Positions 35,614-44,673 of a stretch of DNA of 64,000 nucleotides are shown here, in pieces. Location of the stretch: contig NZ_JAQIPB010000001.1 in NCBI RefSeq assembly GCF_028023875.1, forward strand, positions 806,001 to 870,000, read 5' to 3'. Each line of letters begins with the position of its first letter. Position 1 is the first letter of the stretch. The position numbers and the translations under genes were made by a program. The stretch comes from Xenophilus arseniciresistens (GTDB lineage: Bacteria; Pseudomonadota; Gammaproteobacteria; Burkholderiales; Burkholderiaceae_C). The notes below the pieces were generated by a model. It searched no databases and had not been told where the DNA came from. It was given only the letters and a program-made list of their open reading frames with translations.

Positions 35614-36372
35614 TCACTTCACATCTTTCCAGTACGCCGCATTGAGGCGCCACACCAGAACGAGCAACACGCTCAGGAACAACATCACCCACACGCCCAG
35701 TCGCACCCGCGCGTTCTGCGCCGGTTCGGCCATCCATTGCATGTAAGCCACGAGGTCACCCATGGCCTGATCGTACTGTGCGGACGTCATGGCGCCGGGC
35801 TTGACCTGCTCCCAGCCCTTGACGACCACCGATTCGTGGCCGCCGTGGCTGATTTTCTCGAACACCGGCCGGCGTTCGCCTTGCAGCTCCCACAGCACAT
35901 GCGGCATGCCCACGCTGGGGTAAGCCAGGTTGTTCCAGCCCGTGGCCTTGGTGTCGTCGCGGTAGTAGGTGCGCAGGTAAGTGTAGAGATAGTCAGCTCC
36001 ACTGCCCTTGCCCACGGCCGCACGCGAACGCGCCACCAGGGTCAGGTCCGGAGGCACACCTCCAAACCACTCCTTGGCCTCGCGCGGCTCGATGTTGGCC
36101 TTCATCGTGTCCCCGACCTTTTCGGTCGTGAACAGGAGATTGTCCTTGATTTGCTGCTCGCTCAGTCCGATCTCCTGCAGGCGGTTGTAGCGCATGAAGG
36201 CGGCCGAGTGGCAGCTGAGGCAGTAATTGACGAAGAGCTTGGCGCCATGCTGGAGCGCGGCCAGGTCGTTGGTCCGGTCAGGCGCCTTGTCCCAGGGGAT
36301 GCCGCCTTCGGCCGCATGCGCGCCGAAGCTCATGCTCAGCGCCGTGATCATCGTGAGGATCAGTTTCTTCAT
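35614..36372 (-). CDS. petC: cytochrome c1 of the ubiquinol-cytochrome c reductase complex
   Basis: A 252-residue subunit with a cleavable signal peptide (to AHAAE), heme c site NYCLSCHSAAFMRY (CxxCH), the conserved GGVPPDLTLVARSR and YLRTYYRD segments, a Met-ligand region (GAMTSAQYDQAMGDLVAYMQWM) and one C-terminal membrane anchor (VWVMLFLSVLLVLVWRLNAAYW). It passes electrons from the Rieske protein to a soluble cytochrome c on the periplasmic side. It is the third gene of petABC, 17 bp after petB. Confidence 0.96.
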   Translation of the reverse strand: MKKLILTMITALSMSFGAHAAEGGIPWDKAPDRTNDLAALQHGAKLFVNYCLSCHSAAFMRYNRLQEIGLSEQQIKDNLLFTTEKVGDTMKANIEPREAKEWFGGVPPDLTLVARSRAAVGKGSGADYLYTYLRTYYRDDTKATGWNNLAYPSVGMPHVLWELQGERRPVFEKISHGGHESVVVKGWEQVKPGAMTSAQYDQAMGDLVAYMQWMAEPAQNARVRLGVWVMLFLSVLLVLVWRLNAAYWKDVK

Positions 36373-36389
36373 GAGGTCAGTCTCCGGGC

Positions 36390-37793
36390 TCAGTGCGCCG
36401 AGTAGGTCACGCGGTCAGGCACAGTCTTGAACTGACCCAGACGCGTCCACCAGGGCATGAGCAGGAAGAAACCGAAGTAGAACAGCGTGCCCGCCTGCGA
36501 CACCCGCTCGCCGATGGGCGACGGCGGCTGCACGCCCAGGTAGGCCAGCACCACGAAGTTCACCACGAACACGCCATACAGGTACTTGTGCCAGTCGGGG
36601 CGGTAGCGGATGGACTTGACCGGGCTGTGGTCCAGCCAGGGCAGGAAGAACAGGATGATCACGGCACCGCCCATGACCACCACGCCCCAGAACTTGGCAT
36701 CGATGCCCAGCATCAGCACACAGGCCACCACGGCGGCGACCACGACGGCGCCCTTGGCAATCGAACTCAGCCGCGTCTTGAGCACGGCAAAGGCGGCGCC
36801 GCCCACCACGCAGGCGATCAGCACATACATCATCTCGGTCGTGATGGCACGCAGCATCGAGTAGAAGGGCGTGAAGTACCAGACCGGAGCGATGTGGTTG
36901 GGCGTCTTGAGCGGATCGGCCGGGATGAAGTTGTTGTACTCCAGGAAGTAGCCGCCCATCTCGGGAGCGAAGAAGATCACCGCCGAGAACACCATCAGGA
37001 AGATCACCACGCCCAGTGCGTCGTGCACCGTGTAGTAGGGGTGGAAGGGAATGCCGTCCAGCGGCTTGCCGTTCTCGTCCTTGGTGGCCTTGATCTCCAC
37101 ACCGTCGGGGTTGTTGGAGCCCACGTCGTGCAGCGCCAGCAGGTGCGCCACCACCAGGCCCAGCAGCACCAGCGGCACCGCGATCACGTGGAAGCTGAAG
37201 AAGCGGTTGAGGGTGGCGTCGCTGACCACGTAGTCACCGCGGATCAGCAGTGCCAGGTCGGGGCCGACCAGCGGCACGGCGGCGAACAGGTTCACGATCA
37301 CCTGCGCGCCCCAGTAGCTCATCTGGCCCCAGGGCAGCAGGTAGCCCATGAAGGCCTCGGCCATCAGGCACAGGAAGATCGCGCAGCCGAAGATCCAGAC
37401 CAGCTCGCGCGGCTTGCGATAGCTGCCGTAGAGCAGGCCGCGGAACATGTGCAGGTACACGACCACGAAGAAGGCCGAAGCGCCCGTGGAGTGCATGTAG
37501 CGGATCAGCCAGCCCCAGGGCACGTCGCGCATGATGTACTCGACCGAGGCGAAGGCGGTGTTCGCATCGGGCTTGTAGTGCATCACAAGGAAGATGCCGG
37601 TGACGATCTGGATCACCAGCACCAGCAGCGCCAGCGAGCCGAAGATGTACCAGAAGTTGAAGTTCTTCGGCGCGTAGTACTCCGACATGTGGACGCGGTA
37701 CGCGTCGAACAGGGTCGGGAAGCGGTTGTTGAGCCAATTGCCCAGCCGTGCACCGGCGGGAGCGTTCGGCGAGATCTCCTTGAATTCAGCCAT
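36390..37793 (-). CDS. petB: cytochrome b of the bc1 complex
   Basis: A 467-residue, multi-spanning cytochrome b. Seen: GSLALLVLVIQIVTGIFLVMHY, heme-ligand helices (YMHSTGASAFFVVVYLHMFRGLLYGSY; FFSFHVIAVPLVLLGLVVAHLLALH), the Qo region WGQMSYWGAQV and the ef-loop motif PVWYFTPFYSMLRA. The canonical PEWY glutamate is replaced by Val (PVWY). The length fits the proteobacterial form carrying additional C-terminal helices. ATG at 37793 (MAEFKEISP) is chosen over 37823; it is 13 bp after the petA stop. Confidence 0.96.
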   Translation of the reverse strand: MAEFKEISPNAPAGARLGNWLNNRFPTLFDAYRVHMSEYYAPKNFNFWYIFGSLALLVLVIQIVTGIFLVMHYKPDANTAFASVEYIMRDVPWGWLIRYMHSTGASAFFVVVYLHMFRGLLYGSYRKPRELVWIFGCAIFLCLMAEAFMGYLLPWGQMSYWGAQVIVNLFAAVPLVGPDLALLIRGDYVVSDATLNRFFSFHVIAVPLVLLGLVVAHLLALHDVGSNNPDGVEIKATKDENGKPLDGIPFHPYYTVHDALGVVIFLMVFSAVIFFAPEMGGYFLEYNNFIPADPLKTPNHIAPVWYFTPFYSMLRAITTEMMYVLIACVVGGAAFAVLKTRLSSIAKGAVVVAAVVACVLMLGIDAKFWGVVVMGGAVIILFFLPWLDHSPVKSIRYRPDWHKYLYGVFVVNFVVLAYLGVQPPSPIGERVSQAGTLFYFGFFLLMPWWTRLGQFKTVPDRVTYSAH

Positions 37794-37806
37794 TGTCGTG
37801 CGCTCC

Positions 37807-38421
37807 TCAGGCCGCGGCGTCATCGCCGATCAGCAGACGCGTGTCGGTCAGGTATTTGTGTGGAGGCACCGGCAGGTTGTCGGGCGCAGGCTTGTTCTTG
37901 AACACGCGCCCGGCCAGATCGAACGTGGAGCCATGGCAGGGGCACAGAAAGCCGCCCTGCCAGTCGCTGGGCAACGAGGGCTGAGGCCCGGCCTGCAGCT
38001 TGTCGATCGGCGAGCAGCCCAGGTGGGTGCAGATGCCCACGACCACGAGGATCTCGGGCTTGATCGAGCGGCCCGTGTTCTGCGCGTACTTGGGCGTGAA
38101 CTCGGCGGGGTTGCGCTGCGAATTCGGATCGGCCAGTTGGCCATCGAGCTTGGCCAGCTCTTCGAGCTGGGCCTTGGAACGCTTCAGGATCCAGACGGGG
38201 CGGCCACGCCACTCCACCGTGATCTTCTCGCCGTCCTGCATGGCGCCGATGTCCACTTCGACGGGCGCGCCTGCGGCCTTGGCCCGCTCCGATGGCTGGA
38301 ATGTGCTGACGAACGGGATGGCTGTTGCCACTCCACCCACGGCCCCGGCGCAGCCGGAAGCGATCAACCAGGTCCTTTTACTTGCATCGACCTTCTTTGG
38401 ACCGACCGAGATTTCACTCAT
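37807..38421 (-). CDS. petA: Rieske iron-sulfur protein of the bc1 complex
   Basis: A 204-residue protein with an N-terminal anchor helix (ASGCAGAVGGVATAIPFV) after a Lys/Arg-containing region (ASKRTWLIA) that would be a Tat-type signal with KR in place of RR. The 2Fe-2S site is CTHLGC...CPCHGS, with two Cys and two His ligands. It accepts electrons from ubiquinol at the Qo site and delivers them to cytochrome c1. The start at MSEISVGPK (38421) has a GAGGAG ribosome site just upstream. It is the first gene of the petABC operon. Confidence 0.96.
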   Translation of the reverse strand: MSEISVGPKKVDASKRTWLIASGCAGAVGGVATAIPFVSTFQPSERAKAAGAPVEVDIGAMQDGEKITVEWRGRPVWILKRSKAQLEELAKLDGQLADPNSQRNPAEFTPKYAQNTGRSIKPEILVVVGICTHLGCSPIDKLQAGPQPSLPSDWQGGFLCPCHGSTFDLAGRVFKNKPAPDNLPVPPHKYLTDTRLLIGDDAAA

Positions 38422-38460
38422 GGGGCTCCTCAAAGTACTTATGTGCTGTGGGGTTAAAAG

Positions 38461-38466
38461 ATTGTA
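38461..38466 (-). promoter_or_regulatory. candidate -10 box for petABC
   Basis: TACAAT on the minus strand lies 39 bp upstream of the petA start codon. No convincing -35 element could be read at 16-18 bp spacing, so this is a weak candidate. Confidence 0.35.
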
Positions 38467-38578
38467 GCGGAGCGCTTCGAGCGGCCGCACCGAAGCGGGC
38501 ACCCGCGCGACAGGAATGCCGAGGCTCGGCCCTCCCTATACTCATCCCGCATTCTTCTCAATTTCATGGAGGGTCAGC

Positions 38579-39010
38579 ATGGGTTTTTTCACCGAGTTTC
38601 GCGAGTTTGCCGTCAAGGGCAACGTGGTCGACCTGGCGGTCGGCGTGATCATCGGCGGCGCGTTCGGCAAGATCGTCGACTCCTTGGTGGCCGACATCAT
38701 CATGCCCATCGTGGGCCTGATCTTCGGCAAGCTGGATTTCTCCAATCTCTATGTGGTGCTGGGCACAGTGCCCGCCGGCGTTGCCAACAACCTGGCTGAA
38801 CTGAAGAAGGCGGGCGTGCCCGTGCTGGCCTACGGCAACTTCATCACCATCGCGGTGAATTTCATCATCCTGGCCTTCGTCATCTTCCTGATGGTCAAGC
38901 AGATCAACCGTCTGCGCCGCTCGACGGAAGAAGCACCTGCCGCGCCCGACACGCCGGCCGAAGACATCGTGCTGCTGCGCGAGATCCGCGACAGCCTCAA
39001 GCGTCCCTGA
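38579..39010 (+). CDS. mscL: large-conductance mechanosensitive channel
   Basis: A 143-residue channel that opens under hypo-osmotic shock. Seen: the N-terminal amphipathic [15 protein letters not shown], the pore helix [28 protein letters not shown], the periplasmic loop, the second helix [24 protein letters not shown] and a charged C-terminal bundle ([15 protein letters not shown]). ATG at 38579 follows GGAGGGTC and begins the conserved N-terminus. A TATACT -10-like box lies at 38537-38542. It is divergent from petA. Confidence 0.97.
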   Translation: MGFFTEFREFAVKGNVVDLAVGVIIGGAFGKIVDSLVADIIMPIVGLIFGKLDFSNLYVVLGTVPAGVANNLAELKKAGVPVLAYGNFITIAVNFIILAFVIFLMVKQINRLRRSTEEAPAAPDTPAEDIVLLREIRDSLKRP

Positions 39011-39050
39011 ACCCGCGTGCTGCGGCCCTCGCTGGCCGCGGCGCAGCCTC

Positions 39051-40115
39051 TCAGCGCAGGCCGGTCAGCTGACGGGCCATGCGCACGGCCGCCAGCAGGC
39101 TGGCCGGATCGGCCACCCCGTGGCCGGCGATGTCGAAAGCCGTGCCATGGTCCGGGCTGGTGCGCACGAAAGGCAGTCCCAAGGTCACGTTCACGCCCTG
39201 CTCCACGCCCAGGTACTTCACCGGGATCAGGCCCTGGTCGTGGTACATGGCCAGGACCACATCGAACTCCCTGAACATGCCCTCGCGCGCCCGCGCCCGC
39301 ATGAACACGGTGTCGGGCGGCCAGGGGCCGCTGGCATCGATGCCCTCGGCCCGCGCGGCTGCGATGGCCGGTGCAATCAGTTCGAGGTCTTCGCGGCCGA
39401 AAAGGCCGCCTTCTCCTGCGTGCGGGTTCAGGCCCGCCACGGCGATGCGCGGCGCTGCGCCGAGCACGGCACTGAGCGCCTGATGCGTGATGCGCAGGGT
39501 CTGCAGCACGCCGTCGGTGCTCAGGCTGTCGATGGCCTGCCGAAGCGCCATGTGAATGCTGACCAGCACCGTGCGCAACTCGTCGTTGGCCAGCATCATC
39601 CGCACCGGTACCTGATCGATGGACAGCCCGGCATGCGCAGCGGCTTCGGCCTGCAGCAGTTCCGTGTGGCCAGGGAAAGGGAAACCGGCCGCCGACAGCG
39701 ACTCCTTGTGCAGCGGCGCCGTGACCATGCCGCCGATCTCTGCGCGCAGGGCCGCGCGCGCCGCCCACACCACCGCATCGCCGGCCATGCGGCCCGCCGC
39801 GGCGCTGACATGGCCCATGGCCGGCAGCGCATCGACCGGCATCACGGCCTGCAGGACCGGCACGCAGCGCGGCGGCAATGACGCTGCCTGCGAGGCCTGC
39901 TCGATCTCCAGCACCGGCCACGGCGGGGAGCCATCCTGGGCCAGCGCGCGCACGGCATGGCGCATCACGGCCACGTCGCCGGCCACGAAGCAACCATGCA
40001 TGGCTTCAGGCGCGCGCTGGAAGGCCTTGACCAGGATTTCCGGTCCGATGCCGGCCGGATCGCCCTGCGTCAGGGCCAGTGGCGCTTGCGCGCCAGGAGA
40101 CTGCGGCGTGCTCAT
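39051..40115 (-). CDS. pdxA: 4-hydroxythreonine-4-phosphate dehydrogenase
   Basis: An NAD-dependent enzyme of pyridoxal phosphate biosynthesis, 354 residues. Seen: LALTQGDPAGIGPEILVKAF at the N-terminus, MVTAPLHKESL, GHTELLQAEA (first metal His), MYHDQGLIPVKYLG (second His and Asp) and LPFVRTSPDHGTAFDIAG (third His). Compared with family members of ~330 residues the length is normal. Its ATG overlaps the stop of the Nif3-like gene (ATGA at 40112-40115), giving translational coupling. Confidence 0.95.
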   Translation of the reverse strand: MSTPQSPGAQAPLALTQGDPAGIGPEILVKAFQRAPEAMHGCFVAGDVAVMRHAVRALAQDGSPPWPVLEIEQASQAASLPPRCVPVLQAVMPVDALPAMGHVSAAAGRMAGDAVVWAARAALRAEIGGMVTAPLHKESLSAAGFPFPGHTELLQAEAAAHAGLSIDQVPVRMMLANDELRTVLVSIHMALRQAIDSLSTDGVLQTLRITHQALSAVLGAAPRIAVAGLNPHAGEGGLFGREDLELIAPAIAAARAEGIDASGPWPPDTVFMRARAREGMFREFDVVLAMYHDQGLIPVKYLGVEQGVNVTLGLPFVRTSPDHGTAFDIAGHGVADPASLLAAVRMARQLTGLR

Positions 40116-40891
40116 GCGGGGTTGTCGATGTCGATGAACCGATGCGCGATGCCCAGTTGCGTCGCCACATGCGCCGCGACGGCCGGCGCGCCATAGCGCT
40201 CGGTGGCATGGTGGCCGGCCGCGATGAAGCCCACGCCCAGTTCGCGCGCATAGTGCGCCTGCGGCTCGGAGATTTCGCCGGTGATGAACGCATCGGCGCC
40301 CGCAGCGATGGCGGCCTCGAATAAGCCTTGCGCGCCGCCCGTGCACCAGGCGAGCGTGCGCACGGGCCGGCCCGTTGCGCCTGGCACGCACTGCACGCCC
40401 CGGCCCAGCCGGGCAGACACATGGTCGGCCAGCGCCTGCGTGTCGTCGAAGTGCTGGCCTTCGCCGGGTGTGCCCAGCCATCCCAGGTCCTGATCGCCAA
40501 AGCGGCTGCCCAGGCCCTCGCGCGCGGCAAAGCCCAGATGCAGGCCCAGCTGCGCGTTGTTGCCCAGTTGCGGATGGGCGTCCAGCGGCAGGTGGTAGGC
40601 GTAGAGGTTGATGTCGTGCTGCAGCAGCAGGGCCAGGCGCTGCTTCATCCAGCCGGTCACACGCCCGTCATGGCCGCGCCAGAACAGGCCGTGGTGCACG
40701 AAGATCGCATCGGCCTCTTCAGCAATCGCGGCCTCGATCAGCGCCCGGCTGGCGGTCACGCCGCTGACCAGCCGGCGCACCCCGCGGCGGCCCTCGACCT
40801 GCAGGCCGTTGGGGCCGTAGTCCTTGAAGCGGGCCGGCTGCAGCAGCGCATCGCAGGCCTGCAGCAATTCATCGCGCGTGGTCATGTGCAT
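40112..40891 (-). CDS. Nif3-like dinuclear metal center protein (GTP cyclohydrolase I type 2 family)
   Basis: A 259-residue member of the Nif3/YbgI family, forming toroidal hexamers with a two-metal site. Seen: KDYGPNGLQVEG, AIFVHHGLFWRG (two His ligands), AYHLPLDAHPQLGNNAQLG, LAWCTGGAQGLFEAAIAAGADAFITGE and FIAAGHHATERYG. The biochemical role is unsettled. The ATG at 40891 or the one two codons later (40885) are both possible. It is upstream of and coupled to pdxA. Confidence 0.92.
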   Translation of the reverse strand: MHMTTRDELLQACDALLQPARFKDYGPNGLQVEGRRGVRRLVSGVTASRALIEAAIAEEADAIFVHHGLFWRGHDGRVTGWMKQRLALLLQHDINLYAYHLPLDAHPQLGNNAQLGLHLGFAAREGLGSRFGDQDLGWLGTPGEGQHFDDTQALADHVSARLGRGVQCVPGATGRPVRTLAWCTGGAQGLFEAAIAAGADAFITGEISEPQAHYARELGVGFIAAGHHATERYGAPAVAAHVATQLGIAHRFIDIDNPA

Positions 40892-40923
40892 CGATGAATT
40901 GTCTCAGGCGCTGCCTGGCCGCC

Positions 40924-42240
40924 TCAGCCCCTGGGCTGCCAGCCGCGCGAGGCGAAGGGCCACAGGCCGATCAGGAAGCCCAGCACCGACACGAAGGCCA
41001 CGTAGTGGGCCGGTGCCATCTGGTCGTACTTCTGCCAGACGCTGATCAGCACCGGCGTGAGGCCGCCGAACACGGCATAGGCCATGTTGTAGGCGAAGGA
41101 CAGGCCCGAGAAGCGCACGGCGGGCGGGAAGGCGCGCACACCCACGATGGGCAGCAGCGCGATGGAACCGACGAACAGGCCGATCAGCGCATAGCCCCAC
41201 ACCAGCGATGCGGCCGTTCCCGGCAGGCCCAGGTAGAACAGGTAGGTGGTCACGAACAGCCCGCCCCAGCCGATCAGCATCACGGCCTTGGTGCCGATGC
41301 GGTCCGATGCCCAGCCCACCAGCGCACAGCCGATGGTCAGCGTGAAGGTGGCGGCCAGGTTGGCCTGCAGCGACAGCTTGGCCGGGATCTGGAACACCTT
41401 CTGCAGGTAGGCCGGCGTGAACAGGATCACCACCACGATGGCTGTGGACAGCACCCAGGTCATCAGCGCCACCAGCACGATGGCCTTGCGGTGGTCGCGC
41501 AGCACGGTCTTGAGTGGCAGCTCGCGCGCCACCTTCTTGCGCTCGGCCAGTTCCTGGAACACGGGCGTTTCCTCCAGGTAGCGGCGCAGGTAAACCGACA
41601 CCATGCCGAAGACGCCGCCCAGGATGAAGGGGATGCGCCATGCCCAGTCATGGATTTCGGCCGGGGTGTACCAGCTGTTCAGCGCCACCGCGATCAGCGA
41701 GCCCAGCAGGATGCCGCCCGTGATGCCGGCCGTCAGCGTGCCCACGGCCATGCCGTAGTGGCGCTGCGGCACGTGCTCGGCCACGAAGACCCAGGCGCCC
41801 GGCATCTCGCCGCCGATGGCCGCCCCCTGCAGGATGCGCATGGCCAGCAGCAGCAGCGGCGCCGCGATGCCGATGGCCGTATAGGTGGGCAGCAAGCCGA
41901 TGACCAGCGTGGGCAGCGACATCAGGAAGATCGACAGCGTGAACATGCGCTTGCGGCCCAGGATGTCGCCGAAATGCGCAATGACGATGCCGCCCAGCGG
42001 GCGGGCCAGGTAGCCGGCCGCGAAGATGCCCAGTGTCTGCAGTTGGCGCAGCCAGTCGGGCATGTCGGCCGGAAAGAACAGCGTCCCCAGCACGTTGGCA
42101 AAGAACACGAAAACGACGAAGTCGTAGAACTCCAGCGTGCCGCCGAGGGCCGAAAGCCCCAGCGTCTGGTAGTCGCGTTTGCCCAGCGTGCGCTGGGCGG
42201 CGGGCGCAGCCGCGCCCGGGAAGGTGGTGGTCGATGTCAT
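40924..42240 (-). CDS. MHS-family MFS transporter (metabolite:H+ symporter)
   Basis: A 438-residue protein with about 12 predicted membrane helices. MHS features: LGGTLEFYDFVVFVFFANVLG in helix 1, the loop 2-3 motif HFGDILGRKRMFTLSIFLMSLPT, GAAIGGEMPGAWVFVAEHVP and the IPFILGGVFGMVSVYLRRYLEETPVF region. Relatives move citrate, alpha-ketoglutarate, proline/betaine or aromatic acids with protons; which one applies cannot be told. It is separated by 352 bp of noncoding DNA from the divergent protease gene. Confidence 0.92.
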   Translation of the reverse strand: MTSTTTFPGAAAPAAQRTLGKRDYQTLGLSALGGTLEFYDFVVFVFFANVLGTLFFPADMPDWLRQLQTLGIFAAGYLARPLGGIVIAHFGDILGRKRMFTLSIFLMSLPTLVIGLLPTYTAIGIAAPLLLLAMRILQGAAIGGEMPGAWVFVAEHVPQRHYGMAVGTLTAGITGGILLGSLIAVALNSWYTPAEIHDWAWRIPFILGGVFGMVSVYLRRYLEETPVFQELAERKKVARELPLKTVLRDHRKAIVLVALMTWVLSTAIVVVILFTPAYLQKVFQIPAKLSLQANLAATFTLTIGCALVGWASDRIGTKAVMLIGWGGLFVTTYLFYLGLPGTAASLVWGYALIGLFVGSIALLPIVGVRAFPPAVRFSGLSFAYNMAYAVFGGLTPVLISVWQKYDQMAPAHYVAFVSVLGFLIGLWPFASRGWQPRG

Positions 42241-42592
42241 GAGCGAAACAGCAGATCGACGGCACAGACCGCCGCCGCGCCCGAACGGTGTGAACGGCGC
42301 AGGTGGCAGGGCCTGTGACTGACAGGAGCGATCCGCGCGCCGCCTGCGGGCCGGTCAGGCCGAGGCAAGGCGCCAGAATGCGAAGAGCCGCTTGCGGCGC
42401 ACCGGGTAGGCAGCGCCGCCAAGCGGCGGAAAGCCGGTTGGGCCGGGTGATTTTAAGGGTTTACCCTTTATCGCACCGGGATGCGCGCTTGTCCGACAAG
42501 CTCACGCGGCCTTCCGCGCCACGGGGCTGAACGACAATTGCGGCCCTGCCGGCCACCGGCCCTCCACCGCCCGCCCCTCCTTTCTCCTGCTC
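42241..42592. other. 352-bp intergenic region with one short palindrome
   Basis: No coding signal is seen between the divergent MHS transporter and protease genes. The only notable element is an inverted repeat AAGGGT-TT-ACCCTT at 42455-42468 in an AT-richer patch, 125 bp before the protease start. It could be an operator or part of a promoter; nothing ties it to a regulator. Confidence 0.5.
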
Positions 42593-43750
42593 ATGAAGCG
42601 CATCTGGTTGCTGTTCTCCCAGGCCGTCACCGTCCTGCTCGCCGCCTTCTTCGTCGTCGCCACGCTCAAGCCGCAATGGGTGCAGCGCGGAGCGGCGAGT
42701 TCGCTGGGTGGTGTGGTCTCCATCATCGAAACCCCCATCAGCAGCAGCGCGCCCACACCCGCGCCGGGCAGCTACAGCGCGGCGGCGCAAAGGGCTTCGC
42801 CTGCGGTGGTAAGCATCAACACCAGCAAGGCGGTGCGCGCGCATCCCTACAGCAACGACCCCTTCTTCCGCTTCTTCTTCGGCGACCAGGCGCAGAGCCA
42901 GCCGCAGGTGGGCCTGGGCAGCGGCGTGATCGTGAGCCCCGAGGGCTACATCCTGACGAACAACCACGTCATCGAAAGCGCCGACGAAATCGAGGTGCAT
43001 CTGGCCGACGGCCGCCAGGCGCTGGCCAAGGTGATCGGCACCGACCCCGAGACCGACCTGGCCGTACTCAAGATCGACCTGGACCGGCTGCCCGTCATCG
43101 TCATCGGCGATTCGGACCACCTGCTGGTGGGCGACCAGGTACTGGCCATCGGCAACCCCTTCGGCGTGGGGCAGACCGTGACCAGCGGCATCGTCTCTGC
43201 ATTGGGGCGCAACCAGCTGGGCATCAACGACTTCGAGAACTTCATCCAGACCGATGCGGCCATCAACCCCGGCAACTCGGGTGGCGCGCTGATCGACGTG
43301 AACGGCAACCTGCTGGGCATCAACACGGCGATCTATTCGCGCTCGGGTGGCAGCATGGGGATCGGATTCGCCATTCCGGCCTCGATGGCCAAGCTGGTGC
43401 TCGAAGGCATCGTGCGCGACGGGCGCGTCACGCGCGGCTGGATCGGCGTGGAGCCCAGCGACCTGTCGCCCGAGCTGGCCGAGACTTTCGGCGTGAAGGC
43501 GACGTCGGGCGTGATCATCACGGGCGTGCTGCAGAACGGCCCGGCCGCGCAGGCCGGCATCCGCCCAGGCGACGTGATCACCGAAGTGGGCGAGAAGAAG
43601 GTGGCCAACTTCAAGGAACTGCTCACGGCCGTGGCCAACCTGCGGCCCGGGACCGCATCGGCCTTCACCGTGCAACGCGGCAATGAACGCCTGGCATTGC
43701 AGGTCACACCCGGCACGCGGCCACCACGGCGGGTGCCGCCGGGGCAGTAG
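42593..43750 (+). CDS. DegS-like trypsin-type serine protease with one PDZ domain
   Basis: A 385-residue HtrA-family protease. An uncleaved-looking N-terminal anchor (VTVLLAAFFVVATLKP) is followed by the protease domain with His in LTNNHVIESADE, Asp in TDLAVLKID and Ser in NPGNSGGALID, and one PDZ domain (GVIITGVLQNGPAAQAGIRPGDVI). Membrane anchor plus a single PDZ fit DegS, which senses misfolded outer-membrane proteins, rather than DegP/DegQ with two PDZs. It has a Pro/Arg-rich tail and is convergent with tatC (11 bp apart), as is common in this family of bacteria. Confidence 0.92.
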   Translation: MKRIWLLFSQAVTVLLAAFFVVATLKPQWVQRGAASSLGGVVSIIETPISSSAPTPAPGSYSAAAQRASPAVVSINTSKAVRAHPYSNDPFFRFFFGDQAQSQPQVGLGSGVIVSPEGYILTNNHVIESADEIEVHLADGRQALAKVIGTDPETDLAVLKIDLDRLPVIVIGDSDHLLVGDQVLAIGNPFGVGQTVTSGIVSALGRNQLGINDFENFIQTDAAINPGNSGGALIDVNGNLLGINTAIYSRSGGSMGIGFAIPASMAKLVLEGIVRDGRVTRGWIGVEPSDLSPELAETFGVKATSGVIITGVLQNGPAAQAGIRPGDVITEVGEKKVANFKELLTAVANLRPGTASAFTVQRGNERLALQVTPGTRPPRRVPPGQ

Positions 43751-43760
43751 CCCGGGAAGA

Positions 43761-44576
43761 TCAGGAAGAAGAGGACGAAGACGACTCGGAGGAATCCGAT
43801 TCGTCTTCAGGCGTGCGGCTGCCGCGCGCGAAGTAGTGGGCCGCGATGATGCCCACCTCGTAGAGCAGACACATGGGCACGGCCAGGGCCAGCTGTGAGA
43901 TCACATCAGGCGGCGTCACCACGGCAGCCACCACGAAAGCCACCACGATGAAGTAGCCGCGGAAGGAGCGCAGCTTCTCAATGGTGACCATGTTGAAGCG
44001 CACCAGCAGCATCACCACGATGGGCACCTGGAAGGCCATGCCAAAAGCCAGGTACAGCGACAGGATGGCTTCCACGTAGGAGGAAATGTCCGGCGTGGCC
44101 GCCACGGCTGCAGGCGTGAACTTCTGGATGAAGCCGAACATCTTGTCCAGCACGAAGAGCTGCACAAACGCGATGCCGGCATAGGCCAGGCCGCTGCCGA
44201 ACACGATGAGCGGTAGCGCAAAGCGCTTCTCATGGCTGTAGAGACCCGGTGCCACGAACATCCATGCTTGGTACATCAGCCATGGCAGGGCCAGCAGCAC
44301 GGCGGCCATCATCAGCACCTTCAGCGGCACGAAGAAAGGCGAGAAAACGCCCACCGCGATGAGCTTGGCATCGGGCGGCATGTGCGCGCGGATGGGCATG
44401 GCGATCAGGTCGATCAGCCCGCCCGGCCCGGGCCACAGGGCCAGCAGCGCCGCCGCCGCCGCCACACCATAGACGCAGTACAGCAGCCGGTCGCGCAGTT
44501 CGGCCAGATGGGCCACGAAAGGCTGCTCGGTGCCGGCCAGCTCGTCTTCTTTGTTCTTGGTGTCGGGATCAGCCAT
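43761..44576 (-). CDS. tatC: Sec-independent protein translocase TatC
   Basis: A 271-residue polytopic subunit that recognises twin-arginine signals. Seen: FVAHLAELRDRLLYCVYGV at the cytoplasmic N-terminus, FSPFFVPLKVLMM, PLIVFGSGLAYAGIAFVQLFVL, YVEAILSLYLAFGMAFQVPIVVMLLV and the RSFRGYFIVVAFVVAAVVTPPDVISQLALAVPMCLLYE helices. The tail is unusually acidic/Ser-rich (DESDSSES plus seven Ser). ATG at 44576 (MADPDTKNK) is chosen over 44609. It is last in the tatABC order. Confidence 0.96.
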   Translation of the reverse strand: MADPDTKNKEDELAGTEQPFVAHLAELRDRLLYCVYGVAAAAALLALWPGPGGLIDLIAMPIRAHMPPDAKLIAVGVFSPFFVPLKVLMMAAVLLALPWLMYQAWMFVAPGLYSHEKRFALPLIVFGSGLAYAGIAFVQLFVLDKMFGFIQKFTPAAVAATPDISSYVEAILSLYLAFGMAFQVPIVVMLLVRFNMVTIEKLRSFRGYFIVVAFVVAAVVTPPDVISQLALAVPMCLLYEVGIIAAHYFARGSRTPEDESDSSESSSSSSS

Positions 44577-44673
44577 CGCGCAGGGGACACCGGGCCGCGG
44601 AGTGGGCACCGGATGGAAGGTGAGGAAAGGTCACAGGAGGCCGCAGCCAGCAGCAGCGAATGGGCGTCGCAAC

